From contig CAVWGP010000004.1 in NCBI GenBank assembly GCA_963754645.1, positions 1,240,001 through 1,304,000 of the forward strand: a DNA stretch of 64,000 nt. Direction: 5' to 3'. The DNA comes from CAVWGP01 sp963754645 (GTDB taxonomy: Bacteria > Pseudomonadota > Alphaproteobacteria > Bin65). Positions 1-8,830 of the stretch are shown here, piece by piece. A program made the position numbers and the translations under genes. Below the pieces are notes generated by a model. It was given only the letters and a program-made list of their open reading frames with translations. It searched no databases and was not told where the DNA came from. Positions within the stretch are counted from its first letter, which is position 1, and each line of letters begins with the position of its first letter.

Positions 1-292
1 CCTCGCCGGTTTGCAACGCCGTGAAGCGCTGTTGCGCCGTCGTCGGCTTGAACTCGACCTTGGTCGCGTCGCCGAACACGGCGGCGGCCACGGCGCGGCA
101 GAAGTCGGCGTCGAGCCCGGTCCATTTGCCCTGGCTATCGGGCAGCGAAAATCCGGCGAGCGACGTGTTGACGCCGCAAATGATCTTGCCGCGCGCGCGC
201 ACGGCGTCGAGGTCCTTGCCGGCGAAGGCCGGGGCGGCGGCCAGCAGCGTCGCGCCGAAGGCGACGAGGGTAGTCAGGCTTTGTTTGCTCAT
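1..292 (-). CDS. Amino-acid ABC transporter substrate-binding protein, N-terminal part
   Basis: Periplasmic binding protein for the uptake of general L-amino acids, cut by the left edge of the window. The 97 visible residues begin with a Sec signal peptide (residues 1-24, ending AFA before GKDLD). They continue with KIICGVNTSLAGFSLPD and GLDADFCRAVAAAVFGD, the mature N-terminus typical of the AapJ/BztA family; full proteins have about 340 residues. The ATG at 292 is the only start that gives a complete signal peptide. The gene is separated by about 150 bases from the end of the SelA-like gene, on the same strand, so it may begin a second importer cluster. Family assignment is firm; the substrate is inferred. 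Confidence 0.85.
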   Translation of the reverse strand, partial: MSKQSLTTLVAFGATLLAAAPAFAGKDLDAVRARGKIICGVNTSLAGFSLPDSQGKWTGLDADFCRAVAAAVFGDATKVEFKPTTAQQRFTALQTGE

Positions 293-444
293 GTCGGTTT
301 CCTTCTCCTGTTCCGAGGTCGATCCGCGCCGGGGACGGCGCTGTGTTATCTGCAGCGCAGTCCATAACGGTCAGTCTGCGATTGACGCTATAAAAGCCGG
401 AGTCCGGCCGCAAGGCAAGGGACCGCAACGGCCGAAACGCCGTC

Positions 445-1659
445 TCAATCCGGCCAGCGCAACATGCGCTCGAACCGCTTCGCCTTGCGTTCGGCGAAAT
501 CGTATTGCTGCGGCCGGTTGCGCTTGCGGGCCTCGGCAAGCGCGGCAACGACGCAATCGGCGACGATCTCGGCCTCGCCGGGATGCAGGTTGCACGGATC
601 GAGCTGGACAAACCCGTGTTCGGCCTCGTGATCGCGCACGATCACCGGCGGATTGCCGGCGGCCAGCAGATCGGCCAATTCCCACGCCGTGATGCGCGCA
701 GCCTCCGGATCGACCGTCAGCCGCAGGCGGTCGAGCGGATTGTTCGTCGGGTCCGGGACGATGGCCGCCACGATGCCGGGCAGGCCGGCAAAGCGCCGCA
801 GCCAAAGGTCGAGATCGCCCCGTTCCAGGTTGCGGATCGCCACATGGTCGCGGCGTTCCCAGGCTTCGAGGGCGGCGATGGTTCCGGCGATGCTTTCCTT
901 GCCGACTTTCATGCCGCGGCCGATGCCGGCGTTTTGCAGGAACGTCGCGCGGACCAGCTCTTTCCTGCCGCCGACGATGCCCGCCGTCGGCCCGCCGAGG
1001 AATTTGTGCGCGCTATAGACGACGAGGTCGGCGCCGTCCGCGTGAAAGCCCTTCAGATCGTATTCGGAGGCCAGGTCCGCCACGACGGGCACGCCGCGCG
1101 CGTGGCAAATTTCGGCGAAAACCCGCAATGGAATTTGCCCATATTGCACGGTGTGGTGCGAGACGACGTACAGCGCCGCCGCCGTACGGTCGGTGATCTT
1201 GTGCGCAAGCTGGTAGCCGCGCGCATCGGTGACATTGCCGACCGGCACGCAGGTGGCGCCGGCGAGCCGGATAGCCTGCTCGATATTGGCGCCGTAGCCG
1301 GTCATGTGCCCGGTGAGGATCAGGACTTCGTTTCGCATCCCGGCGGCGTCGGGCAATTGTTCGACGCGCGCGAGATCGGCGCCCGTCATGCAGCCGGCCA
1401 GCGCCAGCGTGATTCCGGCCGAGGCCGAGGCTGTGACGAAGCCCGCCTCGGCGCCGGTGGCGCGCGCGATCGCCTGGCTGGCCTGCCGATGCAGCTCGTT
1501 GATCTCGACCCATTGGGACAGGATTTCGGACACCGCCCGCACTGCCTCGGGCACGGCGATCGAGGCGCCGAGATGCGTCATCGTGCCGGAGACATTGATA
1601 ATAGGCCGGAGGCCGAGGCGCGCGCGAATGCCGGAATTTTCGGATTTCGAATTGGTCAT
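445..1659 (-). CDS. SelA-like PLP-dependent enzyme
   Basis: A 404-residue pyridoxal-phosphate enzyme of the SelA/DgaE fold group, related to selenocysteine synthase and D-glucosaminate-6-phosphate ammonia-lyase. The Schiff-base lysine is probably Lys219 in YSAHKFLGGPTAG, with the PLP-ring aspartate Asp205 in VVADLASEYD. It starts 5 bases downstream of the ATP-binding gene of an amino-acid importer and is probably co-transcribed with it, which suggests it converts the imported compound, by beta-elimination, racemisation or transamination of an amino acid or amino-sugar acid. It is unlikely to be true SelA: no selB or tRNA-Sec is visible, and the neighbours are transport genes. The fold is confident; the substrate is unknown. 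Confidence 0.75.
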   Translation of the reverse strand: MTNSKSENSGIRARLGLRPIINVSGTMTHLGASIAVPEAVRAVSEILSQWVEINELHRQASQAIARATGAEAGFVTASASAGITLALAGCMTGADLARVEQLPDAAGMRNEVLILTGHMTGYGANIEQAIRLAGATCVPVGNVTDARGYQLAHKITDRTAAALYVVSHHTVQYGQIPLRVFAEICHARGVPVVADLASEYDLKGFHADGADLVVYSAHKFLGGPTAGIVGGRKELVRATFLQNAGIGRGMKVGKESIAGTIAALEAWERRDHVAIRNLERGDLDLWLRRFAGLPGIVAAIVPDPTNNPLDRLRLTVDPEAARITAWELADLLAAGNPPVIVRDHEAEHGFVQLDPCNLHPGEAEIVADCVVAALAEARKRNRPQQYDFAERKAKRFERMLRWPD

Positions 1660-1664
1660 GGCGA

Positions 1665-2445
1665 TCAGTGTTTCATCTCGATACGGGCTAGGAATGTTTT
1701 CAGGCGCTCGTGGCTTGCCGCCTTGCCGAGCACGTCGCGCGGCGTGCCTTGGATTTGCACACGGCCGGCGTCCATGAACACGATACGCGAGCCGACATCG
1801 CGGGCAAACGTCATTTCATGGGTAACGACGATCATGGTCATGCCGTCTCGCGCCAATCCTTGGGCCACCGCGAGCACCTCGCCGACAAGCTCGGGATCGA
1901 GGGCCGAGGTGATTTCGTCGAGCAGCAGCACCTTGGGCTCCATGGCCACGGCGCGCGCGATGCCGACGCGCTGCTGCTGGCCGCCGGAGAGCTGGCTTGG
2001 AAGATTGTCCATCTTGTCCGCAAGTCCGACCCTGGTCAGCCAGTGAACGGCGCGGTCCTTGGCGGCGGCTCTCGGCAGGCCGCGAACCTTGGTCAGGCCC
2101 AGCATCACGTTCTCCAGCGCCGTCAGATGCGGGAACAGGTTGAAGAGCTGGAACACCATGCCGATGTCGGCCCGGATCGGCGCCAGCTCGCGTTCCGAGC
2201 GGCGCCGGCGCGCGCCGCCCGCCCCTTCCTCGTAGCCGATCTCGACGCCATCGACCTTGATCGAGCCTGCGTCGTAGGTCTCCAGCAGATTGATGCAGCG
2301 CAGCAGCGTCGTCTTGCCGCTGCCCGACGGGCCGATGACGCACGACGACCTCGCCCTTCGCGACATCGAGGTCGACGCCGTCGAGCACGAGCGTTGCGCC
2401 GAAGGACTTTTTCAGGCCGCGGATCTGGACCAGGTTGGCGGCCAT
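1665..2445 (-). CDS. Polar amino-acid ABC transporter ATP-binding protein (frameshifted)
   Basis: Cytoplasmic ATPase of a GlnQ/HisP-type importer. Walker A is GPSGSGKTTLL, the signature is LSGGQQQRVGIARA, Walker B is VLLLDEITSALD, and the switch histidine is in VTHE. The protein starts MAANLVQIRGLKKSF at 2445. The frame is broken near 2342, where one surplus base turns GEVVCVIGPSG into GEVVVRHRPVG; removing it restores a family-length protein of about 259 residues. It lies directly after the two permease genes and before the SelA-like gene. The break is most likely a consensus error. Symbol left blank because several paralogues share this architecture. Confidence 0.85.
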
Positions 2446-2447
2446 GG

Positions 2448-3103
2448 CTACTCCCGGATGTGCGCGTAACGCGCTTCGAGCGTGCGGCTGGCCAGGCTCA
2501 AGCTGAAGTTGATCACGAAATACATCGCCGCGCCGAGCAGGTAGAGCGGCAGCGGATCGTAGGTCCGGCCGATCACCTGTTGCGCCGCCAGCATCAGGTC
2601 GACGATGCCGACCAGCGACACCAGCGACGAGCCCTTGACGGCGTCGGTCACCGCGTTGATCCAGGGCGGCAGGAAGCGGCGCACGGCCTGCGGCAGGATC
2701 ACATATTGCAGGCGTGGCGGAACGGTCAGGCCGATGGCCTTGGCCGGCGTCGGTCTGGCCGGCATGGATCGACTGCACGGCGCCGCGCACGATCTCGCCG
2801 ACGTGCGCCGATCTTGAAGGCGCGAGCGCCAGCACGACGGCGGGAAATGGCTGAGGTTGATGCCGAGGAACGGCAGCAGATAGTAGATCAGAGAAGATCA
2901 GGACCAGCAGCGGCATGCCGCGCAGGATGTCCGAGATAGGCGCGGATCGGCAGCGCAGCCACCAGGGGCCATAGGCGAAGCCGACGCCGAGCAGGACGCC
3001 GAACGCGAGCGACGACCACCACGACGAGGCCCGAGACGGCGAGCGTGACCAGCAGGCCCTGCCAGAGGAACGGCAGCGTCTTGGCGAGAAAGATCCGACT
3101 CAT
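2448..3103 (-). CDS. Polar amino-acid ABC transporter permease, second subunit (several frameshifts)
   Basis: Inner-membrane permease of the HisM/GlnP type. The N-terminus MSRIFLAKTLPFLWQGLLVT and the C-terminus, which contains the permease-ATPase contact region (ILPQAVRRFLPPWINAVTDA) and ends LASRTLEARYAHIRE, are clear. Between about 2770 and 3020 the reading frame changes several times, and each piece still translates as permease-like sequence. The ATG overlaps the stop codon of the preceding permease (ATGA), a sign of translational coupling. The stop is 2 bases before the ATPase start. The family is certain; the internal sequence is unreliable. Confidence 0.75.
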
Positions 3104-3776
3104 CGCCGCCGCCGCCGGGAGAAGCGCCGCTCGAGCCGGCGGAGCGCGAACAGGAGCGCATAGCCGGTCACCAGGTAGATCGGCGCTACGACGATCCACA
3201 CCTCGATGACGCGGAAGGTGTTGGTCTTGATCCAGTTGGCGCCGTAGGTCAGCTCGGGCACCGCGATCACCGAGGCGAGCGACGTATCCTTGAACAGCGA
3301 GATGTAACGCGTTCGACAGCGACGGCAGCACGATGCGGAACATGATCGGCAGGCGGACATAGAGGAAGCCGCTGCCACGGCGTGAGGCCGATCGCCTTGC
3401 CGGCGTCGATCAGGCCGCGCGGGACGGCATCGAGGCCGGCGCGGAACACTTCGACGAGGTAGGCGCCGGAGTAGAGCGCGAGCGTCACGACGAAGCTCGT
3501 CGTCGCGTCGTAGGCGAAGCCGCCGGCGGACGGGATGCCGTAGAACACGAGATAGACCAGCAAGAGCAGCGGCACGTTGCGGACGAACTCGACATAGGCC
3601 GCGACCATGGCGCGCACCCGACGCCCCGCCGCCGGTGTAGGCGAGCGCCAAGGCGAGCCCGATGACGCATGCCGATGAGGATCGAGACGAAGGCGAGCTC
3701 GAGCGAGAGCAGGAGGCCCCAGTAGAGCTTGTCCAAGTATTTCCAGACGAAGATTGAAGTTGAGGTGGTATTCCAA
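3100..3776 (-). CDS. Polar amino-acid ABC transporter permease, first subunit (several frameshifts)
   Basis: Inner-membrane permease, partner of the downstream permease. Recognisable segments are LYWGLLLSLELAFVSILIG (first membrane helix), YVEFVRNVPLLLLVYLVFYG (second region), the EAA-like loop GKAIGLTPWQR...FRIVLPSLSNA, and the C-terminal helix ending LRRLERRFSRRRR. Frame changes occur near 3305-3380, 3605-3680 and 3740-3750. The start is read as TTG at 3776, but the bases ATTGGAATAC there are probably ATGGAATAC with a surplus T, which would give an ordinary ATG. It follows the binding-protein gene by about 70 bases and overlaps the next permease. Confidence 0.75.
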
Positions 3777-3847
3777 TGGACGCGCCCCGGCGTCGCCCGC
3801 CTCCGGCCGTCAGGTCCGGAGGCGGGCTCGGCGTGTGCCGATCGCGC

Positions 3848-4746
3848 TCAGATCGCGGGGAAGCCCGGCACGCGGCGCGGCGGCTTGGCTGGCGAAGAAA
3901 TCTTGCGAACGCCTCGTCGTAGATTTCGGTCTGGTGGCCGTGCATGGCGACGTTGAAGCAGGTGTCGACCCAGCGCAGCCAGTCGGGATCGCCCTGGCGC
4001 ATGGCGGCCGGAGTAGAGCTGCGTGTCGTAGTGGTAGCCGGAGTCGAGATACTTGTCGGGATTGCGCTTGACCAGCCAGCCGACCGTCGAGAGGTCGATC
4101 ACCGCCGCATCGGCGCGGCCTGAATTCGAGCGCCTGGATGGCGTTCGCCTGCGTGTCGAGCTGCATCACCTGGCGCCTTCGGCAGCGCCTTCTTCACCAG
4201 CTTGTCGGCATCGACGTTCTGCAGCACCGATGCCTTGGCGCCGGCGCCGGCGTCGATCAGCTCCTTGTGGGTCTTGAGCTTGCCCTTGACTCGAGGTGAG
4301 CAGCGCGACGCCTTCGACGTAGTAGGGCCGCGAGAAGGTGACGAGCTGGGCGCGCGCCGGCGACACGGTCATGAACTGGATGACGATGTCGACCTTGCCG
4401 GTGGTGATATTGGGAATGCGCGCCGCCGGCTCCTGCTTGACGAACTCGACCTTGTTGGCGTCGTCGAACAGGCCGCTTGGCGAGGATGCGCGCGATGGTG
4501 ATGTCCATGCCGGTGAGCTCGACCCTTCTCGTCCTCGAAGTGCCAGGGCGCGTTGGTCGATCCCGTGCCGACGATGAGCTTGCCGCGATTGAGGGCGGCG
4601 CGGAGCTGGCTCTGCGGCGGCGCCTGCGCGGCGGCGCGTTGCGCGCTCAGCGTCGCGGCCACGGCGGCGCCGGCCGCGAGACCGAGGCCGCCGAGCTTGA
4701 GAAAATCGCGGCGCAACGACTTGTCGGGCGTGGCGTGATCGGTCAT
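3848..4746 (-). CDS. Tat-exported amino-acid ABC transporter substrate-binding protein (several frameshifts)
   Basis: Extracytoplasmic solute-binding protein (SBP_bac_3 family) of the importer encoded downstream. The N-terminus MTDHATPDKSLRRDFLKLGG carries a twin-arginine motif (RRDFLK) followed by a hydrophobic stretch and AQA, so export is probably through Tat rather than Sec. Family hallmarks remain in pieces: GKLIVGTGSTNAPWHF, NITTGKVDIVIQFMTVSPARA, FSRPYYVEGVALL, VIDLSTVGWLVKRNPDKY and the end GFPAI. At least five frame changes occur between 3890 and 4530. It is the first gene of an operon that continues through two permeases, the ATPase and the SelA-like enzyme. Confidence 0.75.
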
Positions 4747-4954
4747 CGTTTCTCTCCCTTTTCCATCGATTGACGATTATTGGCTTGCAACGGTCGCGCT
4801 TCGGCGACCGCTTGGCCAAGCCAGATTAAGCGCTCATGCCGGGAGGTCAAGCGTCGGCGCCTGGCGCAGGCGCGCGAAACGCTGGCGGCTTCGGCGGCAG
4901 CGTGACATGATGTTTCGATCGCTCCGCGTTCAACGCACAACAGAAAATGGCAAG

Positions 4955-6142
4955 ATGAACAAGCTCGATACGAAACTGGTCACCGCCGGCCGCCATCCCG
5001 AAGCCCATGGCGGCGCCGTCAATGTGCCGCCGTTCCGCACCTCGACGGTCGCGCACCGCAACCTCGCGGCTTTCGAGGCATCGAAGAGCCTACGATACGA
5101 CAGTTTCGTCTACGGCCGCTTCGGCACGCCGACGAGTTTTGCGTTCGAGGAGGCTATCGCCGCCATCGAAGGCGGCGACCGGGCGGTGGCGGTATCGTCC
5201 GGCATGGGCGCCTGCACCGCGGCGATCATGGCCTGCGTCAAATCCGGCGATCACATCCTGCTGCCGGACTCGGTCTATATGCCGGTGCGCAATTTGGCGC
5301 ACAAAATGCTGGCGCCCTTCGGCGTCGAGGCGACGTTTTACGACCCGCTGATCGGCGCCGGCATTGCCGAACTGATCAAGCCGAACACGCGGCTTCTCTA
5401 TCTCGAATCCCCCGGCTCGCAGACCTTCGAGATGCCCGACCTGCCGGCCCTCGTCGCCATCGCAAGGAAGCGCGGCATCCTGACGGCGATGGACAACACC
5501 TGGGCGACGCCGCTGCTCTTCAAGCCGCTCGATCACGGCATCGATCTTTCGATCAACGCCGCCACCAAATACATCGTCGGCCATTCCGACGCCATGCTCG
5601 GCGTCGTCGCCATGAAGACGCCGCTGTTCGAGCGCGTCAAGACCACGGCCAATTTTTTCGGCGCCTGTCCCGGCTCGGAAGAAATTTTCCTCGGCCTGCG
5701 CGGCTTGCGCACCATGTCGGTCCGCATGCAGCGGCACGGCGAGAACGCGCTCGTCGTCGCGCGTTGGCTGCAGGCCCGCGCCGAAGTGCATCGCGTGCTC
5801 TACCCCGCCCTGCCCGACGATGCCGGCCATGCGATCTGGAAGCGCGATTTCCGCGGCGCTTCGGGCCTGTTTTCCGTCCTGTTTAAAGCGTGTTCGAAGC
5901 CCGCGCTCGCCGCCTTCATCGACAGTTTGGAATATTTCGGCATCGGCGCCAGCTTCGGCGGCTACGAAAGCCTGGTTCTGCCGTTCAATCCAGCCGAGTA
6001 CCGCACCGTGACCAAGTGGCATTCGCCGGGCCCTTGCGTGCGGTTCCATATCGGCCTCGAAGACCCGAACGATTTGATCGCGGATTTGACCAAGGCCTTC
6101 GCCCAGTTTGCGGCGGCCGAGGGCAGCAAGAAGGTCGCCTGA
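4955..6142 (+). CDS. metC: Cystathionine beta-lyase-type PLP enzyme
   Basis: A 395-residue Cys/Met-metabolism PLP enzyme that probably cleaves cystathionine to homocysteine, pyruvate and ammonia. It has the substrate-phosphate loop SSGMGACTAAI (about residues 81-91), Asp180 in ILTAMDNTWATP and the PLP lysine Lys205 in NAATKYIVGHSDAM. YGRFGTPT near residue 53 supplies the partner-subunit Tyr and Arg. I start at ATG 4955 (MNKLDTKLVTAG), the usual N-terminus; an upstream in-frame ATG at 4907 would add 16 unconserved residues. hisI follows 2 bases after the stop. Close paralogues (cystathionine gamma-synthase, methionine gamma-lyase) cannot be excluded. Confidence 0.8.
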   Translation: MNKLDTKLVTAGRHPEAHGGAVNVPPFRTSTVAHRNLAAFEASKSLRYDSFVYGRFGTPTSFAFEEAIAAIEGGDRAVAVSSGMGACTAAIMACVKSGDHILLPDSVYMPVRNLAHKMLAPFGVEATFYDPLIGAGIAELIKPNTRLLYLESPGSQTFEMPDLPALVAIARKRGILTAMDNTWATPLLFKPLDHGIDLSINAATKYIVGHSDAMLGVVAMKTPLFERVKTTANFFGACPGSEEIFLGLRGLRTMSVRMQRHGENALVVARWLQARAEVHRVLYPALPDDAGHAIWKRDFRGASGLFSVLFKACSKPALAAFIDSLEYFGIGASFGGYESLVLPFNPAEYRTVTKWHSPGPCVRFHIGLEDPNDLIADLTKAFAQFAAAEGSKKVA

Positions 6143-6144
6143 CC

Positions 6145-6585
6145 GTGGCGCCGCAGCCTGACTCTCGTATCGAAGCCGCCCTCGCCGCCATCGCCTTCGG
6201 CGCCGACGGCCTGGTGCCGGCGATCGCCCAGCAATACGACACCGGCGAAGTCCTCATGCTCGCCTGGATGAACCGCGAGGCGCTGCGCGAGACCCTGGCG
6301 AGCGGCCGCGTCTGCTACTACTCGCGCTCGCGCCAGGCACTGTGGCGCAAGGGCGAGACCTCGGGCCAGACCCAGGCGCTGATCGATCTCCGCATCGATT
6401 GCGACGGCGACACCGTGCTGCTGCAGGTCGATCAGACCGGCGTCGCCTGCCACACGGGAACGCGGCGTTGTTTTTTCCGCCGGATGGGCGATGCCGGGCT
6501 CGACGATATCCCGATGGCGAGGGTCGATCCCGGCCGCCTTTACGGGCGGCCGGCGCAATCTTCATTGGACAGGAAAAGCGAATAA
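6145..6585 (+). CDS. hisI: Phosphoribosyl-AMP cyclohydrolase
   Basis: The third step of histidine biosynthesis: opening of the purine ring of phosphoribosyl-AMP in the cytoplasm. The 146-residue protein has the family core GEVLMLAWMNREAL, the zinc and magnesium motif DCDGDTVLLQVDQTGVACHTG (key residues Asp, Cys and His) and RRCFFRRM. I choose GTG at 6145 as start, 2 bases after the metC stop, because it gives the usual family length and tight coupling. It is a stand-alone HisI without the HisE domain, as is usual in alphaproteobacteria. No other his gene is nearby. Confidence 0.9.
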   Translation: MAPQPDSRIEAALAAIAFGADGLVPAIAQQYDTGEVLMLAWMNREALRETLASGRVCYYSRSRQALWRKGETSGQTQALIDLRIDCDGDTVLLQVDQTGVACHTGTRRCFFRRMGDAGLDDIPMARVDPGRLYGRPAQSSLDRKSE

Positions 6586-6655
6586 TCGTATGTGCCTCCG
6601 CCGCGCCCGGAGACGGCGCGCCGCGAAACGGCGTGCGATTGAAGGATAGAGGCCG

Positions 6656-7082
6656 ATGACCTGGACCGATTCCGCGATAACCGAAACGCGCGCGATGGCA
6701 AACGGCCACCGCTCGCTGTTTGCCCGCACCGCGATCAAGAAAGACACGGTCATCGCCGTGCTCGACGGGCGCGCCGTCGTCCTCGACATGACGCCGGACG
6801 GCAAGATCGACTACGGCAAGGAAGATTTCGAACCTGTTGGTCCATCTCGCGGTGAATGCCGGCAAATTCTACGGCATCGCGCCGATCCGTTACGACGAGG
6901 TCGGCGGCGCCGATTTCATGAATCACTCGTGCCACCCGAATTGCTACGTCGAGCGCATGCTGGTAATCCGCGCCGCCGAGGATATCGGCGCCGGCACCGA
7001 GCTGACCTGGGACTATCGCGTCAGCGACCTCGTTCCCCAGGGCCAACCCTGCTGGTGCCCCGAGCCCAAATGCATCCTGTAG
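6656..7082 (+). CDS. SET-domain protein (one frameshift)
   Basis: A small SET-domain protein of about 141 residues, a putative lysine methyltransferase. After MTWTDSAITETRAMANGHRSL it shows the SET N-flank GRSLFA-like element, then the catalytic core FMNHSCHPNC (the NHS/C pseudoknot motif), GTELTWDYR and a post-SET-like cysteine segment PCWCPEPKCIL. The frame breaks near 6825, where a surplus G splits KEDF from NLLVHLAVNAGKFYG; the span is one base over a multiple of three, as expected for one insertion. Bacterial SET proteins of this size are known, but their targets are mostly undefined. It stands between hisI and a convergent membrane gene. Confidence 0.75.
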
Positions 7083-7100
7083 CCGGCCGGCGCGGCCGGC

Positions 7101-7685
7101 TCAGTGATCGCCGCCGCGATGCTTCGTATCGATATCGACGGGCCGGGTGAACAGGCCGCCGCGTTTCTTGGCGCCTTGATGCACGCCCTCGACCCGGTCC
7201 ATCCAAGCCAGCAGCACGCCGCTGGTCACGAAAGTCAAATGCACGATGACGAGCCACATGAGCTGGCGCTCGTCGAATGGCTTCTGCGTGATCTGCATGA
7301 ACGATTTCAGCAGATGGATGCCCGAGATGGCGACGACCGAGGCGATGAGCTTGAGCTTCAAGCCGCCGAAATCGACCGTGCCCATCCAATCCGGCCGGTC
7401 CTCGCTCTCGCGCGCGGCGCCGATCTTCGAGACGAAATTCTCGTAGCCGGCAAAGATGACCATCAGCAGCAGATTGCCCGCCAGCGACATGTCGATCAGC
7501 GAAAGCACGACCAGGATCATCTCGTGCTCCTTGAGCGCGAAGACGAGCGGTATCTCGTGGACCAGCTCTTGCGTAAACTTGACCAGGAGCATGACCAGGG
7601 CGACGACGAGGCCCAGGTAGAACGGCGCCATCAGCCACCGGCTGCCGAAAATTACCCGTTCGACGATCGTTTCGAGTTTGTGCAT
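7101..7685 (-). CDS. UPF0114 (YqhA-type) integral membrane protein
   Basis: A 194-residue inner-membrane protein of the UPF0114/YqhA family, of unknown function. It starts MHKLETIVERVIFGSRWLMAPFYLGL and has about four hydrophobic segments: residues 15-37, 55-80, 110-128 and 143-162. The family motifs SLIDMSLAGNLLLMVIFAGYENFVS and WMGTVDFGGLKLKL are both present. The C-terminus (about residues 170-194) is charged and cytoplasmic. It converges with the SET gene, with 18 bases between the stops. Family assignment is secure; no reaction is implied. Confidence 0.85.
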   Translation of the reverse strand: MHKLETIVERVIFGSRWLMAPFYLGLVVALVMLLVKFTQELVHEIPLVFALKEHEMILVVLSLIDMSLAGNLLLMVIFAGYENFVSKIGAARESEDRPDWMGTVDFGGLKLKLIASVVAISGIHLLKSFMQITQKPFDERQLMWLVIVHLTFVTSGVLLAWMDRVEGVHQGAKKRGGLFTRPVDIDTKHRGGDH

Positions 7686-7746
7686 TTGGTCTCCCGTTCA
7701 TCGCAATCGCGCCGCCGCCCGGCGCGGCCGGAACGCAGCGATAGAT

Positions 7747-7773
7747 GCGGCGGCGGGCGGAATTGTCAATCGG
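7747..7773. repeat. 27-base direct repeat, copy A
   Basis: This stretch is identical to 8804-8830, and weaker similarity continues for about 35 bases in both places, to a shared GATAAGT. Copy A lies upstream of the UPF0114 gene, and copy B abuts the truncated transposase, so both are probably pieces of the same mobile element or of a repeat into which it inserted. Confidence 0.7.
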
Positions 7774-7858
7774 TCCCAGGACGGCAGCGCGGATGGTGGA
7801 TAAGTGTGCGGTCCGCCACGGCGTGTTGGCGCGCCCTGCACGACATAAACGCAAACAC

Positions 7859-8449
7859 CTATGTGATTGAAATAGCCTTCTGATTTTCTTCACGCACGGC
7901 AGTTGCCTTCACTCCCGGTCGAAACCTGTACAGCACGTGTCGACGGAGCCCGTGACCTGCAGGCAGACGGGGGTGGTCGAAGTCGTCGGCAGGATCATGG
8001 GTCATGCCAATGCGCTCCATGACGCGCCGTGATCGCTCGTTGCCTTCGGCCGTGAAGGACACGAGTTCGCTCAGACCAAGAGCGCTTACAGCATAGTCAC
8101 GGACCGCGGCGGCGGCCTCGCTGGCGTAGCCTCTGCTCCAGTGTTCAAACGCCAAGCGCCAGCCAATCTCAGTGCACGGCGTGAAACGTGCGTCAAACTG
8201 CGGAATGGCCAATCCAACGTAACCGATGAACGCGGCGACGCCGGGAACCTCTACCGCAAAGAGCCCGTACCCCTTTTCCGCCAAGAAGCTCTGTATTCGA
8301 TCTGCCGAGGCGCGGCTTTGCTCCTCGGTGAGCGTCGACGGATAGAACACCATGACCCGGGGGTCAGCATTCATTGCCGCGAATGCCAGGTGGTCCGCCT
8401 GGCGCCACTGCCTCAACAGCAGTCGGGGAGTATGCAAGACGGAGGTCAC
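7859..8449 (-). CDS. GNAT-family N-acetyltransferase (RimJ/RimL type)
   Basis: A 196-residue acetyl-CoA-dependent transferase of the Acetyltransf_3 group. It opens LHTPRLLLRQWRQADHLAFAAMNADPRVM, the standard N-terminal strand and helix of RimJ/RimL-like enzymes. EIGWRLAFEHWSRGYASEAAAAVRDYA carries the acetyl-CoA pyrophosphate loop (RGYASEA). The later NERSRRVMERIGM is the conserved C-terminal helix. The acceptor (protein N-terminus, small metabolite or antibiotic) cannot be told. It is a single gene upstream of the insertion-sequence remnant. Confidence 0.85.
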   Translation of the reverse strand: MTSVLHTPRLLLRQWRQADHLAFAAMNADPRVMVFYPSTLTEEQSRASADRIQSFLAEKGYGLFAVEVPGVAAFIGYVGLAIPQFDARFTPCTEIGWRLAFEHWSRGYASEAAAAVRDYAVSALGLSELVSFTAEGNERSRRVMERIGMTHDPADDFDHPRLPAGHGLRRHVLYRFRPGVKATAVREENQKAISIT

Positions 8450-8557
8450 AATCGTCTCAGAAACCGGCTCGGCGACGGCATGACACGGCTGCTCAAACGA
8501 TCGAACGCAAGAGCAGACTCAAGGAAACAGCAAGTGATCATCTTGATTGACCGACCC

Positions 8558-8597
8558 GAGACATAGGTGACGTTTCGTACCGGACACATGGGTAACA
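8558..8597 (+). repeat. Left terminal inverted repeat of the IS481-type remnant
   Basis: Reverse-complemented, this segment matches 9921-9966 with roughly one mismatch in five. The shared blocks are ACCCATGT near the inner side and GTCACCTATGTCT at the outer side. Such long imperfect ends are normal for IS481-family elements. Confidence 0.65.
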
Positions 8598-8630
8598 CCT
8601 TCCCCATGCGATTGCATGGGGAAGGTGGCG

Positions 8631-8811
8631 ATGCCGTGGAAAGAGAGTTCGGTTATGGGCACACGCCTGCGCTTCGTGGCTCGCCTTTTGGAAGGCGAGC
8701 CGATGAGCCCGCTGTGCCGCGAGTTCGGCATATTCCGCAAAACCGGATACAAGATCTTCGATCGCTACAAGGCGCATGGGCTTGAGGCCCTGACCGACCG
8801 GTCGCGGCGGC
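8631..8811 (+). pseudogene. Truncated IS481-family transposase, N-terminal 60 residues
   Basis: The reading frame MPWKESSVMGTRLRFVARLL continues with GEPMSPLCREFGIFRKTGYK and IFDRYKAHGLEALTDRSRRR, the helix-turn-helix N-terminus found in many IS481 transposases. After Arg-rich RSRRR the match ends abruptly at a 27-base repeat also present at 7747. The DDE catalytic domain, about 220 residues, is absent, so the gene is dead. Some substitutions (GTRLRF for the usual EERLRF) suggest that decay is not recent. Confidence 0.75.
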
Positions 8812-8830
8812 GGGCGGAATTGTCAATCGG
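8804..8830. repeat. 27-base direct repeat, copy B
   Basis: Identical to 7747-7773. It begins exactly where transposase similarity stops, so it marks the break point of the deletion or rearrangement that truncated the element. Confidence 0.7.

Noticed and set aside
445..1659. True selenocysteine synthase SelA
   Set aside because: No selB, selD or tRNA-Sec in the window, shorter than SelA, and embedded in an amino-acid importer operon.
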